This document shows, piece after piece, positions 34,095 to 46,942 of a stretch of 64,000 nt of DNA. The stretch is from contig CM053271.1 of NCBI GenBank assembly GCA_028583415.1, positions 91,592,584 to 91,656,583 on the forward strand, read 5' to 3'. The translations under genes and the position numbers were made by a program. The stretch comes from Protea cynaroides (Eukaryota; Streptophyta; Magnoliopsida; Proteales; Proteaceae). Position 1 is the first letter of the stretch. The number at the start of each line of letters is the position of its first letter. The notes under the pieces are model-generated. The model was not told the origin of the DNA, searched no databases, and saw only the letters and a program-made list of their open reading frames with translations.

Positions 34095-34667
34095 TGATAA
34101 ATGTATGATTTTCATATTTTTATTCCCTTTATACTATGCTTTTTAATGTGTTTTATGTCTTATTAAACTAAATATGTTGAATTTTTATTAATTGGACATA
34201 TTTTAGAGATATTGTGAATTAATTGTTAAAAGATAGGAAAATTTCAACATCCTTAATATTAACGTTCTAAGTTTCATGTAGGTTTTTGACATGAAAATAG
34301 TTTCAGAATTGAAAAGTTGTCTTCAGTAAAATTGTAGAGGATGTCTCAACCTTTTTGGATTGGTAGTATGGAGAAAATTATGAGTTTATTTGGGTCTCCA
34401 AACGTGGCTTCAAAGTCTAACACGAAAATCTAATCGAATCTGAATTGGATTAGTCCTCTGATCTGATTAAAGCATTCAACGGTAGATGTAAATTCCATAA
34501 AGAGTCTCCTAATCAAGTTAGGAAATCTAAATCTACAATAGAATACTGTAAATAAGAAAAGAAGACTACACAATTTCAGAATTCTAAATAAAGAAGAACT
34601 CCTACATGAAGAAGGAATCCTACACAAAGAAGGAGTTATAAGTCACAAAGGATTGTCATGTTAAGAT

Positions 34668-34706
<39 letters not shown>

Positions 34707-35484
34707 GAAAGGATTATAATGTCTAGCTAATTTTCTTATTCAATTCAAGGGGATTTTGAAGCTCAAACTCATGTCAATGGTGTAATCTCTATTCAGTAAC
34801 GTTGTTCTTCTTCTCTCTTTTATTAGAATTACTTATGTTATTCTTTTCTCTTTAATTATGATATTTTTCTGAATAATTTAGTAATGATCTGCTGAATTGG
34901 TTAGATTAATATTAATTGCTAGATCTAAAATCTGTGATACGTAATCGTCCTGATTCTAATCACAAGTAGCAAACAGTGGTAGATGATTATGTCCAAGTTT
35001 TCATCTCATCATTGTGAATAATATAACCTAAGTTAAATAATCCCCGCTTGTGTGTGATTGTTGCTTAGATTGATCTATTTTCCACCCTCTTAATGCTGTC
35101 ATTGAATTAAACATTGAGAGCTTATTCAATGTTGTTCAATAGTTAGATCTCTCTGAAGAGCTTGTTTCAGTTGAGGTACTTAAGGGAAAACTCGGGTAAC
35201 AGAGCTTATTGTTATCTAGGGTCTTTAATTCTGATTGGAAGGAAGAGATTAACGTTGTAATTAATTTTACTCATTGCATGTGTGGGTGGATATTGAATCA
35301 AGGACTGAATTCTCTCATCTAATTATCTTTCTATTTAAATTCTGTCTGTTTACTTTCAATTTGATTCAAACAACCAAATTCTCCTTCGTTATTGTGTTTA
35401 CCTAGCATTAATTAGTATATTTAGTTTGATTAGAATATAAATTTTAATCAATTCATTCTTTGTGGGATCGACCTTTGCTTATCA
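34095..35484 (+). repeat. Element E 3' LTR (Athila-like)
   Basis: 1390 bp with TGATAA...TTATCA inverted ends and the Athila-type tail TTTGTGGGATCGACC. A (CT)n tract lies at about 34672-34702. The next bases, TATTT, match the five bases just before the LTR (34090-34094), so the exact end could shift slightly. No partner LTR is seen; it would be upstream of the window. Confidence 0.75.
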
Positions 35485-35705
35485 TATTTACAGTTTATTA
35501 ATCAGGTTAGTAAAGAAATATTTAATTAAATTGACACGCTACCAACTCTTGTTAAGAGTAAGAAACAAAGTAAGAGAAGGTGCACCAATAGACTGGGCAT
35601 TGGCACCTTCTGCTATGCTGGGACTATCTAGGACCTTCGAAGGAGGTTCAGATGCAGCAATAGCATTGAACCGATTGTCGGTCCGGCTCGGATGTCAACT
35701 GAAAG
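35485..35705. other. Unassigned sequence with a short hairpin
   Basis: No gene recognised. A hairpin AGAAGGTGC.CCAAT / ATTGG.CACCTTCT lies at about 35576-35614. Confidence 0.4.
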
Positions 35706-35937
35706 GGGATTCAAATCCTCTCCTCCAAGAGTTTTTGGAGGAGAGGTGGCGTTCCTATTGGATGGAGGACGTTTGGGGCTCGGGTGAATTTAAGCCCTCC
35801 ATCGGAGCCGACACCGAACTGAAAAGCTGAGTCGATAGGAGATGTCGACTCGGATTCACCTGAACCTCAAGTGTCGTCCATCTAATGGGGGTGCCACCTC
35901 TCTTTCAAAAACTCTTGGAAAATAAAATATGGATCCA
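35706..35937. mobile_element. Foldback (MITE-like) element upstream of the V-ATPase gene
   Basis: A long imperfect inverted repeat. CCAAGAGTTTTTGG plus GAGAGGTGGC and ATTGGATGGA.GAC (35725-35769) pair with GTC.TCCATCTAATGG, GCCACCTCTC and CAAAAACTCTTGG (35874-35918). The inner arms GGCTCGGGTGAATT and ATTCACCTGAACC pair too, giving a stem of about 70-95 bp with a short GTCGAC-containing loop. No clear target duplication was found. Confidence 0.6.
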
Positions 35938-36751
35938 TTAAAAGGAGATGAATCTACGAATGACCTGACGTCCCTCTGATTGTAAGTTTCATCACCATTG
36001 GAAGGGTCTTGGCCAGAAGGAGCACATTCTTGGAATGATTTGAGGCTCCGACAGGGGAAGGGTTGCTGACAACCAAAGGAGAGCTACATTACATTCATGG
36101 TTTTGGTAGTCTACCGTGATAATATGATATGGTTGTATTAGATACGGTATCCATCATTTCCAAAATCAATTCAATGCAAATCCATGTACGAGCCTAATGC
36201 TAAATCGACATATGAACAATCCATAATTAAATAATATTAAAACTGTCCAGGTAGCCGGTATTGGATGGAGATCAATTCATTTTCAAAACCGATATGAATC
36301 CGCCGATCAGAAGATCTGATACCAATATCTTTGAAGTAGTGATAATCGGTGAGCCGGCAACGTGGCACTTGCAGATCGGTTGGCAGCCAACCATCAGAAG
36401 CATCAGCTGGAGATCACGGACTCCATCGGGACTCCAGTGGGCCCAATCGATAAATTCACCACGTGTCTCTTTTTTATCACTCTCCCTCCGACAAACCGGG
36501 CGTAAGCTCGTAATTCTTCAGACAAGGTGAAGGGTAATTTTGTAAATTAATAATAATTTCCGTGACTCATCACGTCGCCGCTAGCCTCCAATCAGTCATC
36601 ATCGTTTTCGCATTCCGATCCATTTCTTTCCTTTTTCCTCTGGAAGAGGAAACAAAAGCAAATCCAGAAAAAAAAGAGGAGCAGAGCAGCAGCGGAGCAA
36701 CAATTAGAGTCTGAGATTAGATTTTGGGGGTGTCTTCAGATCTCTGCAGAA
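35938..36751 (+). promoter_or_regulatory. Promoter and 5' leader region of the V-ATPase c gene
   Basis: No competing gene is visible. It becomes more GC-rich from 36250. A CACGTGTC (G-box core) lies at about 36460 and CCGACAAACC near 36488. The leader, with AGAGGAGCAGAGCAGCAGCGG, runs to the ATG at 36752. No convincing TATA box in the last 200 bp, as is common for housekeeping genes. Confidence 0.45.
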
Positions 36752-36832
36752 ATGTCTTCAACTTTCAGCGGAGATGAAACTGCTCCTTTCTTCGGCTTCC
36801 TCGGAGCCGCTGCAGCTCTCGTTTTCTCCTGT

Positions 36833-36876
<44 letters not shown>

Positions 36877-38895
36877 TTCACGATCTTTCGATTTATAGGG
36901 TTTGGGATTTCTTCTTAGTCTATGTTGGGTTTTAATTTTAATTGGCTTCGTGCAGGCATGGGTGCTGCATATGGAACTGCGAAGAGTGGTGTCGGTGTTG
37001 CATCCATGGGTGTGATGCGGCCTGAGCTTGTCATGAAATCGATCGTTCCAGTTGTTATGGCTGGAGTTTTGGGTATTTATGGTTTGATTATTGCTGTTAT
37101 TATTAGTACTGGAATTAACCCCAAGGCGAAATCCTATTATCTGTTTGATGGGTATGCTCACTTGTCGTCCGGTCTGGCTTGTGGCCTTGCTGGGCTTTCT
37201 GCTGGAATGGCGATCGGGATCGTTGGTGACGCTGGAGTCCGGTAATTCCCTTTATTCTCATGTAGTGATCAGTTATGATTTCGTTATGGTAGTTTTGGTC
37301 GTGGTTTTATCTGGTTTTTTGGACTTGATATTCGATCTATGTAGACTACTACTTGTTCATTAATTTCGAGTGTTGATTTACATAATTAATGGATCTGGAT
37401 ACTTTTTCATCTACCTTTTGGGATGTGCTTTTTTTTTTTTAATGAATTTTTGGGATGTACTTTTGATCTGATGATTTATGGTTTTGTAAAAATTGGGAAT
37501 CTTGGATGAATGAAGCGTGTGGAATTTAGTTCTTAGGATTCTAGGACTGGTGTGTACCCTATTCTTTCAACGGGAAAATTACTATAAAAACTGGAAATTG
37601 GTAAGGTGAATTAATTCATCCATTCCTTTGGTGTCACTTGTTTCTTTTTTTCTTTTTCTTTAGTCTTTCATAAGAAAAAATTATGATCTGTCTTCATTAC
37701 TATGATGTAAAATTCCAATATTCGATTCTATTTTGGTGGTTACTATGTTTTAGTGATTTTTGCATTTAAGCTTCTGTTAGAAACAATTCTTTTAAACAAT
37801 AAACCATAAATATGGCCTCCCTTTTCTTTTCTGTGAATGCAAAAATTATTCTTCTCAGTGTGGTTTAAGTGACCAGATTGAAATCTTTAAAATGTGATTT
37901 TAGGGAGAAACATACAAACAGTTAAAGTTAAGAACTTGTGGAACATCTCAAATAATAATATTCAAGCATTAGTCACCCATTTCAGAGTATATTATCCATG
38001 GTTTGTATTATTTTGGTAAAAGTAACTTGCTTGAAGTTCACTTGTTATTAAAATATAAATGACTAAATCCATATAAATTATATTAGGAGCCTTGATGGGG
38101 CGTCTTTGCAGAAGAAATTTTAACGGGACTTATTTTAGATTATTTTCTAGTCCTCATGTAAACTTTTTAGTTCTTATTGAAGATAGAGGGGCAATTTCTT
38201 GTTACAGATAACCAGTAAAATTTTGAATGATTTTTGCACTGTGTGCTACTCTGTAGCCTGCATAGTCATCACCAAGCTACAATAGCATAATTTTTCTGAG
38301 TTTCTTGCCAGGTCAAGAAAATTCTTATCTTCAAGAGATGGTTAATGTTTGCTCCCTGCCCCAAAATGAGAAATTTTCATTTTATAGTAAAATTGGGTGA
38401 GCACTAACATGAGATATGAAATTCAAATTGAGTTGGAATTTGAAAGATAAGATATGAGGTAAGTCTATAGAGTAGACTGAAAACATATTACTTAATATAG
38501 CAATAGCTCATCAGGCATACTTGGGCCTGAGAATGGCCCAAATTACATGCACATGAAAATGTTCTGTTATTCAGTTGCCATCTTACATCAAATATGGTGC
38601 CTTAGTTGGACTGTCATCGTGTCTTAAGTATCTGTAAGGTGCAACATCTCTAATTATGTGTGCTGCTGCTTTTTTTTTTTTTTTTTTTTTGTGAATATTC
38701 TATGCATCATAACTCTAATCCATGGAGTCTCCATGTTAACTTGATCCCACAATTCGCTATCTAACCAAATTCTCTCTTCAGTTTCTGAAATGTTATGGAT
38801 CATAGTTAAGCATGGAAGGTCAAATCTTCTATACTGTTTTCTCTCCATTATTACTCTAGGCCGTTTTGTTTCTTGCTTTAAAATTCCCTTGGAAA

Positions 38896-38928
<33 letters not shown>

Positions 38929-41900
38929 TTTTTTTGGTGATACTAGAAACTTGAATTCTTTTAAAGGGGGCAACTCTGACAGTCTGACTTCTTGAATGCT
39001 ATGTCTACCCTGGAGATATTCTGGGTGAGTACCACCAATCAGTAAGTTTTGCCGTCCCAAATACCTTTCACTCATATATGACATAAAGCAAATGAGGAAC
39101 AGAAGGCCAGGTGATGATAAGATTATCAAACCATTTGATTGGCAATGTTGCTTGCGGAAAGTAGGTTCTCCTAAGTGTGAGAGCTGGTTACCTACATGGT
39201 CAAATATGTTTTGGTGGGAATAGCCATAGTCCAATAGCTATCCATGGTGCATTTGTGTCTTCTGTCAGCTGCTTGTTTAAATTTTATTTTTGTTATCTTT
39301 TTTAAGATTCTTGCATTCGTTGTCTCCCTAATCCTCCCTGAGTTGGAAAATTTTTATTGTTAGAAGAGTTTTAGAGGAAAAATAGAAAAATAATCAATTC
39401 TTTTATGTGTTGATTGTGCAGAAGCTGTTCGGTGGCTGAGGTTTTTTTGAGAATCATTACTTATAAAAGTACTGAACAGGGAAGAATATGTTGTTTCAGC
39501 ATAATGAATTGATTATTGCTGAATCTTTAATAAGGTTGTGGGAAATAATGAATAAATTTTGATAATGGAGTATGATGTTTTGAACATACAAGTTTTAATC
39601 TTGGTCCTTAAATATTCGAGAGAATTAATGACAAATTATCACATGATGGTAGAAATCTTCTTTTCCTTTAAACCTGAAAACTCCTACGATGCTGATATTA
39701 AATCTGCAAGAAGTAAAACTCTCTCATGAGAGAAAACTATGGAGCCTTAATGAGACAATCTATGGGTCTTACAAGAGAAGAAGAGAGAATATTTTGTTCT
39801 TTTTCCCGTGCTTCACTTTTAGAGTTACCGTGCCCACATTACCTTCACATATCACTTATAGTTTCATTGTAGCCACTTTAAAAATATAGAATGAAAAAGC
39901 ATGACTCTAGACTTTTGTCTTGCATGCTCATCAAAATGCATGCCCATTATTAAGAAAACTTCATACAATAACCTGTTTGAGTCATTGATGATTTGATGGT
40001 TTCAGTCAGTTAGCCACTTCAATGTACTTAACAAAAGTTGTGTGTTTTCCAGAATCAAACTTCATTAGAAAAGTATGGGTGATGAATAATTATTGGATTT
40101 TACAGTGGATAGTTGTTTGAATCTTTACATTATCCAGTTTCTTTGGCTTCTTTATGCTGTCATTTATGTGACTTGAATATGCAGGCTTCTTTGCATCTCA
40201 TTTACAGAAGTAGTGTTTAATCCCATGTTGATTTAAATTTTATGTTTTGCTTTTATCTCTTCTTATTTTGGTATTTGCCTATGTGTGAGTGGGAAGCATT
40301 TACGGCCCAGTATGATAGTTTGCTTCTATAGCTGAGAAACTTCGCTGAGAAACTGAGATGTTTCTTTCTTTATTTTATACCACATTAAAAAGTGTGATGG
40401 TCATAAGTCCTGTGGATGGATACGAGGGAGAGAGATTTGTTATATCTGGATGGTGGCATTCTTAAGTATCTCCTTGTGTTGATGATCTTTGTTCTATTGA
40501 GTAGAAATAGGTTTAAAGATCAAAATGTACTGAGAAAGAGCGTTCTTTTTTTGATTAACTGGTGGAGTATTTTAGTAGAGGAATATTATTGAAGTCCTAT
40601 TGTCTGCTGTCCACCTTTATTCCAAAAATATCCCTGGTGACGGGATTGTTGAAATATAAAGCTGAACCGGATACCTTTATGGGTCCATCCGAAAAGTCCC
40701 TACGTGCTAATCTTATATTGGAATTATGGTTGGCCAAATTATGGTTCGGCCATATTTTTTGTGTTATGAGCTTCAACATCATCCAGTTCATAATCGGATG
40801 CATTACGGATCGTCCGTGATCTCCCTTTTGTTGAGGTTCCTTTTTATTGTTGCTTCAAATTCATCATTGGATGATTCAGCCTTGTTCTTCTCACAAAGGA
40901 GTTCATAGTACATCTTCTTTTCTGCTTCTTCTTCTTGTATTAGTTTTTCTATAGCTTCTCGTTCTTCCATGGGCTTGTCTGTTCCGAATCCTTCTTACCA
41001 CTTTACCCTGGTAGCCCAACTAGTTTGTATCATTACTTCATGGTCTTCAAAGTAAGTTTTGTATCTAAACGGAAGTGCCCTCTCGAGTTTCTTCTTTATT
41101 TCTAACAATTTATCAGCTCTTCTCCTCTTTTGTTTTGATTCTATTGTTATTCCTAGAGATCTAAGTTCAGAGTTTTAAGGGTGGCCTCTTGGCTATTCTC
41201 TAGAGTGGGTGCATGAAATGTAGTTGACCTAGACTAATCCAGATGCAAATCGTTAAGATCAATCAGATTTATCTGTTTTGTCCTAACCATGAATGCAGAC
41301 TACTGTTTTCCCTTCACCAACATTCTCTTATGGAATGCATTCTAGTTAAAATAAGCTTCTATACTAAAAACCAGGTCTGCCAGAAAACTATGACCTACTT
41401 GATCATTGGGATGAAGTCCTAATCCTAGGGACATCACATGGGCTAATAGGGAAAATTCAAATAAATTGCAGTTTGTGTTAGCTGTTCTTCTTTTATAATC
41501 TCCTTAAAGGTACCCTGCTGTTGATGATATCTTCTTCCTTTCCAGAGTTGAGTGGATTAAACGGATAGATCTTTTATTAGGTAATGTATTTTTACGAAAA
41601 TATCATTCTTTCTGCCAATATTTAGATCATATAACTCTTAGACAGGCTCCTCCACTAGTTAGTGCCCCTCTTCAACGACCAGCATACAGTATTGTAAATA
41701 CCCCCAACTTTTGGACCTCTTTGCTTTTATATCAGAGTTCTTCAGCAAGTGTGGTAGACCATGACCATCTGTTTTGTAGAGGAGAAACTCATGGAGGTAC
41801 AAAATACTATGAACTCATAAACTTTTTTATTTATTTATTTTTAAAGAGAAATCTATGCTTTTTACAATGAGGGTAAAATAGACTTTTCTATTTTTCTATT

Positions 41901-42743
41901 AAACACTTAACTGCATTGGGTGTGGGTGAAATTATAGGCAATGTTTGGGGATGAGTGAATTAAAGGTAAAGTTCAGAGGGGGGGGGGGAACCCTCTAGTG
42001 GCATTGGCACCAAGTGAATTGGTCTGTAATCAAGATCAATGAACTGGTACATCAGATGCCTGCATCTAAGAAGTTTGGTCAGATTGCATGTTTCCGTTGG
42101 ATTCTGTATCTGTATCAAACTGTCTCTTCATGCTTCATGTTGATTTTCTTCTTTCTTTGTACTTCTTGGGGTTTTACTTTGATATCTTCATTGCAACTTT
42201 ATACTCAATTTTAGAGACTTGACATATGTGCCTACTGTTGAATTGTAAGTTCCCACAGTAATAATATTTGCTTTTATTTTATTTTATTCTTTCTTTGAGT
42301 GATTAGTATATTGGTCTTAAAAAAATTAATCTTCAGAAGCAGTGTTTTAAAATTAATCCTATTGTTTTTAATTTATTGATGACAGTATGCTACTTTGGCA
42401 TTTAGCACAAGGAGCTCTATTTTATTTATATAGATAGGCCTCAAGGAGTGTTGAACTGAGGTGTTGGTCACCCCTTACATGTATGCTACTTTTTGGCATT
42501 TACCAACAGAGCCACCCCTTGGGGTGGGTTGCAATGACCACTACTTGATGCTTCTTTCTTTTTTCTTTTTTGGTATGATACTTGATGCTTCTGGTTCCTG
42601 TTATTTTCAGGGCCAATGCACAACAGCCAAAGCTTTTTGTTGGTATGATTCTCATCCTCATTTTTGCGGAAGCGCTCGCTCTCTATGGTCTTATTGTGGG
42701 TATCATTCTGTCCTCCCGGGCAGGCCAATCTCGGGCAGACTGA
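36752..42743 (+). CDS. VHA-c: V-type proton ATPase 16-kDa proteolipid subunit c (exons 36752-36830, 36956-37241, 42611-42743)
   Basis: Three exons give 165 codons, the usual length for plant subunit c. The protein forms the membrane rotor ring of the V-ATPase Vo sector in the tonoplast and endomembranes and carries protons. It starts [20 protein letters not shown]. Exon 2 contains [33 protein letters not shown] and [20 protein letters not shown]. Exon 3 has the fourth membrane helix with the proton-carrying Glu ([14 protein letters not shown], Glu142) and ends [10 protein letters not shown]. Splice sites are canonical: TCCT/GTAACT...GTGCAG/GCATG and TCCG/GTAATT...TTTCAG/GGCC. The frame is intact, so it is probably functional. 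Intron 2 (5369 bp) is unusually long. Confidence 0.97.
36836..36872 (+). repeat. (CT)n microsatellite in V-ATPase intron 1
   Basis: About 18 CT units directly after the donor site of the 125-bp first intron. Confidence 0.9.
37242..42610 (+). other. Long second intron of the V-ATPase c gene
   Basis: 5369 bp, mostly T-rich intron-like sequence. Poly-T tracts at about 38671-38692 and 38900-38933 could be reversed poly(A) tails of retroposed sequence. A minus-strand coding relic lies at 40850-41225, and an (G)9 run near 41980. No complete element with terminal repeats could be delimited. Confidence 0.7.
40850..41225 (-). pseudogene. Unrecognised minus-strand coding relic in the intron
   Basis: Read on the minus strand from about 41210, one frame (with one shift near 41180 and one TAG or TAA break near 41000) gives a coherent Lys/Glu-rich, likely helical protein segment. 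It includes [39 protein letters not shown] and a Glu-rich [20 protein letters not shown] stretch. I do not recognise the family; a retroelement or plant pararetrovirus relic is possible but not shown. It interrupts intron 2 of the V-ATPase gene in antisense. Confidence 0.4.
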
Positions 42744-43080
42744 AGATCGCAAAGCAGTGGTTACCTTGAAGCCCTTCCTGTTATACTTTAATAGGAAGGA
42801 AAGAACTCGAACTAAAATTAAGATCATCTTTTATTTATTATTCATTTCTGATAAAACCAAGTTGAAAGACTTGTATATGTGGAGTCTAATTGAACTAATT
42901 TTGTAATTTTTGGCTTGGCGATGTTATGTTAACCTTTTGCTTGATTGTTGGTACTATTTCTTGGTGACAGACCGATCATATTTTTCCCATTTGGCTGCTT
43001 GTGTGCAATGGTGATGTACTGTTGGTAATCCCAACTTTAATAATGAGAACATCAAACTGGGATTTCGTTCCATTCTGATA
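42744..43080 (+). other. Likely 3' UTR and terminator region of the V-ATPase c gene
   Basis: A/T-rich sequence after the stop. AATAATGAGAACA near 43037 is a possible weak polyadenylation signal; the exact end is not determinable. Confidence 0.45.
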
Positions 43081-43749
43081 GCAGGATGCCAGGATTCATG
43101 CTTCACATCACCCGTGAGGTAGAACTAGTGTTTCAGAAGGGACCTTTAGGACGCATCCTGAGTCTGGGATGCTCAGGAGTCAGGACACCTGGCTCCAGCC
43201 CTGGCGCAAATTGCTCAGTTGGTGCCACGGTTGTTGAAGAAGGTTCCAAGATCCTAGAGCAATGGAAGGAGGGGCCCTGGATATGTGACCATCTTCAGTT
43301 TAATGCTGTCTTTGGTATGCGTTTTCAGAATGCATTCTCAGAATTGACAATGCATTAATTACAAATATAGGAGGGGAATGAGTTAGCAGCGAGACATTTC
43401 TGTCTGGGTTCTGTATGCAGATTGGACAAAAGAACGTGTTCCAGAATCGACCATGTTCTCTTAATGCATTCCACAATTGAAGAAAGAGAATTACATATAC
43501 AAAACAATGTTTATATCATCTCAGAATGTGTTCGTAACTTGGAATGCAGTCCAAGAATCCGTATGAAATGCAACCTAAATTTTTGTCATTTTGCATTCAA
43601 TTCGATTGTTCCCATCATTGGTGGGACATGCATTCCGACGGTGGACTCTGTTCTAGAGTCCCGATCAATGGTCGGTAGAGTCACTGCTCAGAGCATAGCA
43701 AAGGATCTGATTAAGAGTCAAATTGTAACTAAGGGTTGGCTCACCATGA
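43081..43749. other. Unassigned intergenic sequence
   Basis: Higher-complexity sequence with two open frames (43086-43358, 43422-43811) that resemble no protein I recognise. No repeats or terminal structures found. Confidence 0.4.
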
Positions 43750-45230
43750 TGATGATGCCTGTAACACCGTTGAGAACCTACATAGTGGATTTAACCCATT
43801 ATCAACTATGACTCCAAGTTCATCGCCGGCAAAAGGCGGTCTATAGATGCCTCCGCGATGTCGACGATTTCATTACCAGAGTCAACTTGGAAGGAACTCT
43901 AGGTTTTCCAAAACTATTCAAAATCAACTCAATTCACCCAATAGCTATGAGATAAGATTTATCCTTCATGTGGCAGTCTCTAGAGACTCTACGAAGTCTT
44001 TTCCCCCATCATCCAACACTCCTTCCATACGGATTAGTGAGAAATTGGACCAGATTAGGGTTTTCGACCTTTTTTTTAGCCACTGATCCATTTTGAGTGA
44101 TTCTCACTCAATACTCGACAGTTTGAGATGTAATTTGTTGCATCACGAAACTTAGGCGAAGTAGGTTTCCTCCTATAAATACCCCCATTACTCCACATTG
44201 GAGAAGATCCTAAACTCATTTGAGTAGAGTTATCTTTGAGAAAGTTCTTAGGAAGATTTTGTTAAATATTGTTCTTGCAAATTGGAGCATTGGAATCTCG
44301 TTTTTGTCACTATGATCGTGCATTCTTCGTCGTCTCCCCCAACCTTTGAATCTGGTATTTTAATTTCGATTATTTACTTCTTTTCTAATTAAAAATTGTA
44401 TTTTTCTCACTTACATGATGAAGAATAGGTATATCTCCATTACCTCTAATGGTGATTGGTGATATGCTTCACTACGCCTCATTTTTTAGATCAATGATGT
44501 GAATAACCTAGGTAGGAGTTGTTTTGTTTATTTATTGTCATGCATGGACATAGTTTAGGTGCCCTTGCTTGTAAATTCATGTGTTCATGCATGAAATATC
44601 TGATTATCCTATGTGATAAATTTGGGATATTTTATGCACCAATCTAGCATTTTTAATCTTCTAATTTTCGCGATCCGAATCCCCATACGGATTAAAGCAT
44701 CTTAGCAACATGTCCATGCATCTATGCATTGTTTTAAGACAATCTCTCCTGAGATTCTCTCTCTAACACCTGAAGGCTGTCCAAATGGATGGCCAAAGGT
44801 GCTTACCATATTTTTTTATTATTTATTTATGTTATGATTATATGCATGCAAGGATCACGCCATCTGATTATCAAAAATGGTTAAATGAAACTAAGACTGG
44901 ATTTATCCAGGCAAACCGGAGTGCATAACACCTTCCTCGCATTGTACCCTGATTACCCTTAGATTCTGTATGTATTGATCCGATTCCATGTCTATAAAGT
45001 TATTCGGAGTCAAATTATTGGTTCTAGACCCCATCTTTGTCAATATGACCACTCCCTAATCAACAGTCCAACTAGGTGGATCTAAAAGAGAAAAATCTAG
45101 AGCATTTCTTCTCATCTTGGAAATTTCCCAGGAGTAAGATTTTCATGAGATTTTCCATTCCTTTCACCTAAATTAGGATATGAGTAGGTGGCGGTTTTGA
45201 AATTTTTGTTGGGCAACATAAGGAAATTAC
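43750..45230 (+). mobile_element. Decayed LTR/leader remnant, possibly Tat/Ogre-like
   Basis: TATA-like CCTATAAATACCCCC at about 44174, followed by a leader that ends in a donor-like CTG/GTATTT (about 44353). Downstream are the phrases GCATAACACCTTCCTCGCAT, GTACCCTGATTACCC and AGTAGGTGGCGG, of the type found near the end of Ogre-like LTRs. No gag follows and neither end is defined. Lineage inferred from these phrases only. Confidence 0.35.
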
Positions 45231-45239
45231 ATAAATAAA

Positions 45240-45310
45240 AAATCTACACTAGTAGCAGCAATAGTAGTAGTAGTAGTAGTAATAGTAAGAGTAGGAGTAG
45301 AAGCAGCAGC
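45240..45310 (+). repeat. AGT/AGC trinucleotide microsatellite
   Basis: Imperfect (AGT)n/(AGC)n run, GTAGCAGCAATAGTAGTAGT onward. Confidence 0.75.
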
Positions 45311-46250
45311 TTCTTTACGCATTCTCTAGCCTCTAAAGCTAGAGTTACAACTTCTAGTTCATCTGGCTCCAAAACTATTAGCACTTTTCCTCACATTTTA
45401 CATTAGTAAAATTTTCTTATCCATAATAAAGGAGAAATTTACGCAAACTATATTGGATTTGAATCAGATTTCAAATCAATCTATATTGATTGATTGCCTT
45501 CATTATTTTGTTGCTACACCTCAACTGGGCATGTATATTTCTAGGCCTCCCCTTGACAATTCATTTAATAAGTAACAATACCCTCTTCCGAAAAAAGTGA
45601 CACGAACTACCCTTAAAGCAACTGTTTTATAACACAAAGGTCCACTTCGTCATAGGTTGGGGTCGTTAATTGCTGAAGTGGAAAAGGCTAATCCTTCAGT
45701 AAGACAAAAATACCCTTATCAAAATAAAATTATCTATTTACCCTCTAATGTTAACAAGTAAAAACCCACTCAATCGTTCTTTCTTCTTCAACAAAACCCA
45801 CAATTGAACTCCATCATCTTCTCCAAAGGAACCTGCAAGGCTACGACTTCTCCATCTTCCCATCTTCTTCTTTGACTTGAAACCACATTAAATCTGCAAT
45901 TCTATTTGACATCTTGCAACTCCTCTGTCAACTGCATATCGGCTGGACATTGCAGCGCTTGAGATCTGCAGCAGAGGCATTCAACTCATTCTAGCAGTGA
46001 TTGCAATTATTGGAAGGTAATGTCTTGGTTCTCTCGTATTTCACTTGCATTTCATGGTTTGAAACTATTTTCAACTATTCTAAGGATTCATTTGGGTAAA
46101 ATTACAGCAATAATTTTACTCTTTTAGTTCATTGTATATTTTTTTGGCTTTCCATTTCGAATCATGCGATTAGCTCTCCCACCAATGGCAAATGCTAATT
46201 GAGGTCGCCAATCTAAAAGTATGCTATGATCATCAACCTTTTCATCTGTG

Positions 46251-46570
46251 TGTTGGACTGATGTGATCCTATATTATCAGTTGACACGTGTGTTAGGTGG
46301 GACTCACCATCTCTTAGTAAGGGGTCTTGATGGGAAACTGTTACGAGGGGGCATAGGGGACTTTGATTTCCAGAAGGATACCGATTCCATCAGTACGTAT
46401 CATTGAGTGGGAAAATGAGAAACCAGAAAGTAGTCCTCCATTAGAGACGCACCAAGAACTTAACAGCAGCAATGACATTGACCACGTTCGCTGTAGCTCA
46501 GTCGCTTTTTGCCAGAGAAGGCACAGGAGGTATATTGATCTCCTTTTGGTTTAACATATGGTATCAGAGC
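46251..46570 (+). mobile_element. LTR plus primer-binding site of a small LTR element
   Basis: TGTTGGACTG...TTTAACA (46251-46556, about 306 bp, TGTT/AACA ends) is followed after two bases by TGGTATCAGAGC (46559-46570), the initiator tRNA-Met primer site. No second LTR or coding region was found within the next 500 bp, so it is a fragment or a small nonautonomous element. Confidence 0.6.
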
Positions 46571-46942
46571 CTAATCGTTTGCCTAGTAGATCAGGTTGTA
46601 ATGCTGCGACTAAAAAAGTTTCTTTCTTTTTGTTTTCTGCAACCTGCGGTCATCTGCTCTCATGTGTTAGGGTAGACTATTGTATTGTATGGGGATGTTT
46701 TTTTTTAAAGCTACAGATTGTGGCAAACAGTTTTTTCTCCATATAGTATACCATGATTGCAGGTTTTAAGTTATTAAAAAAAAAAACTTAAAACTTCAAG
46801 TTTCCAGTCAGAGGGAGGACCTGTGCTAATCCTGCAACCACATTTAGCCGCTGCCTCTAGAGGCAGCTGGCTGTGGCGGCGGTCCCTTCCCTTCTTTCAT
46901 TCTGGTTTTAAGATATCAAAAAAAAAAAAAAAAAAAAAAAAG

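Noticed and set aside
35485..35489. TATTT as a target duplication of element E
   Set aside because: The matching TATTT at 34090-34094 lies inside the element before its 3' LTR, so it is not a flanking duplication; the true left flank is not in the window.
43140..43240. tRNA-like or SINE sequence
   Set aside because: Some phrases (CTGGCTCCAGCCCTGGCGC) look like a tRNA T-arm, but no cloverleaf or A/B box pair can be built.
43086..43811. Two ORFs downstream of the V-ATPase gene
   Set aside because: No recognised motif, no splice or promoter signal, and the frames are as expected by chance at this base composition.
46559..46570. Cassandra-type TRIM with 5S rRNA promoter
   Set aside because: The PBS fits, but I see no 5S-like sequence in the 306-bp LTR and no second LTR.
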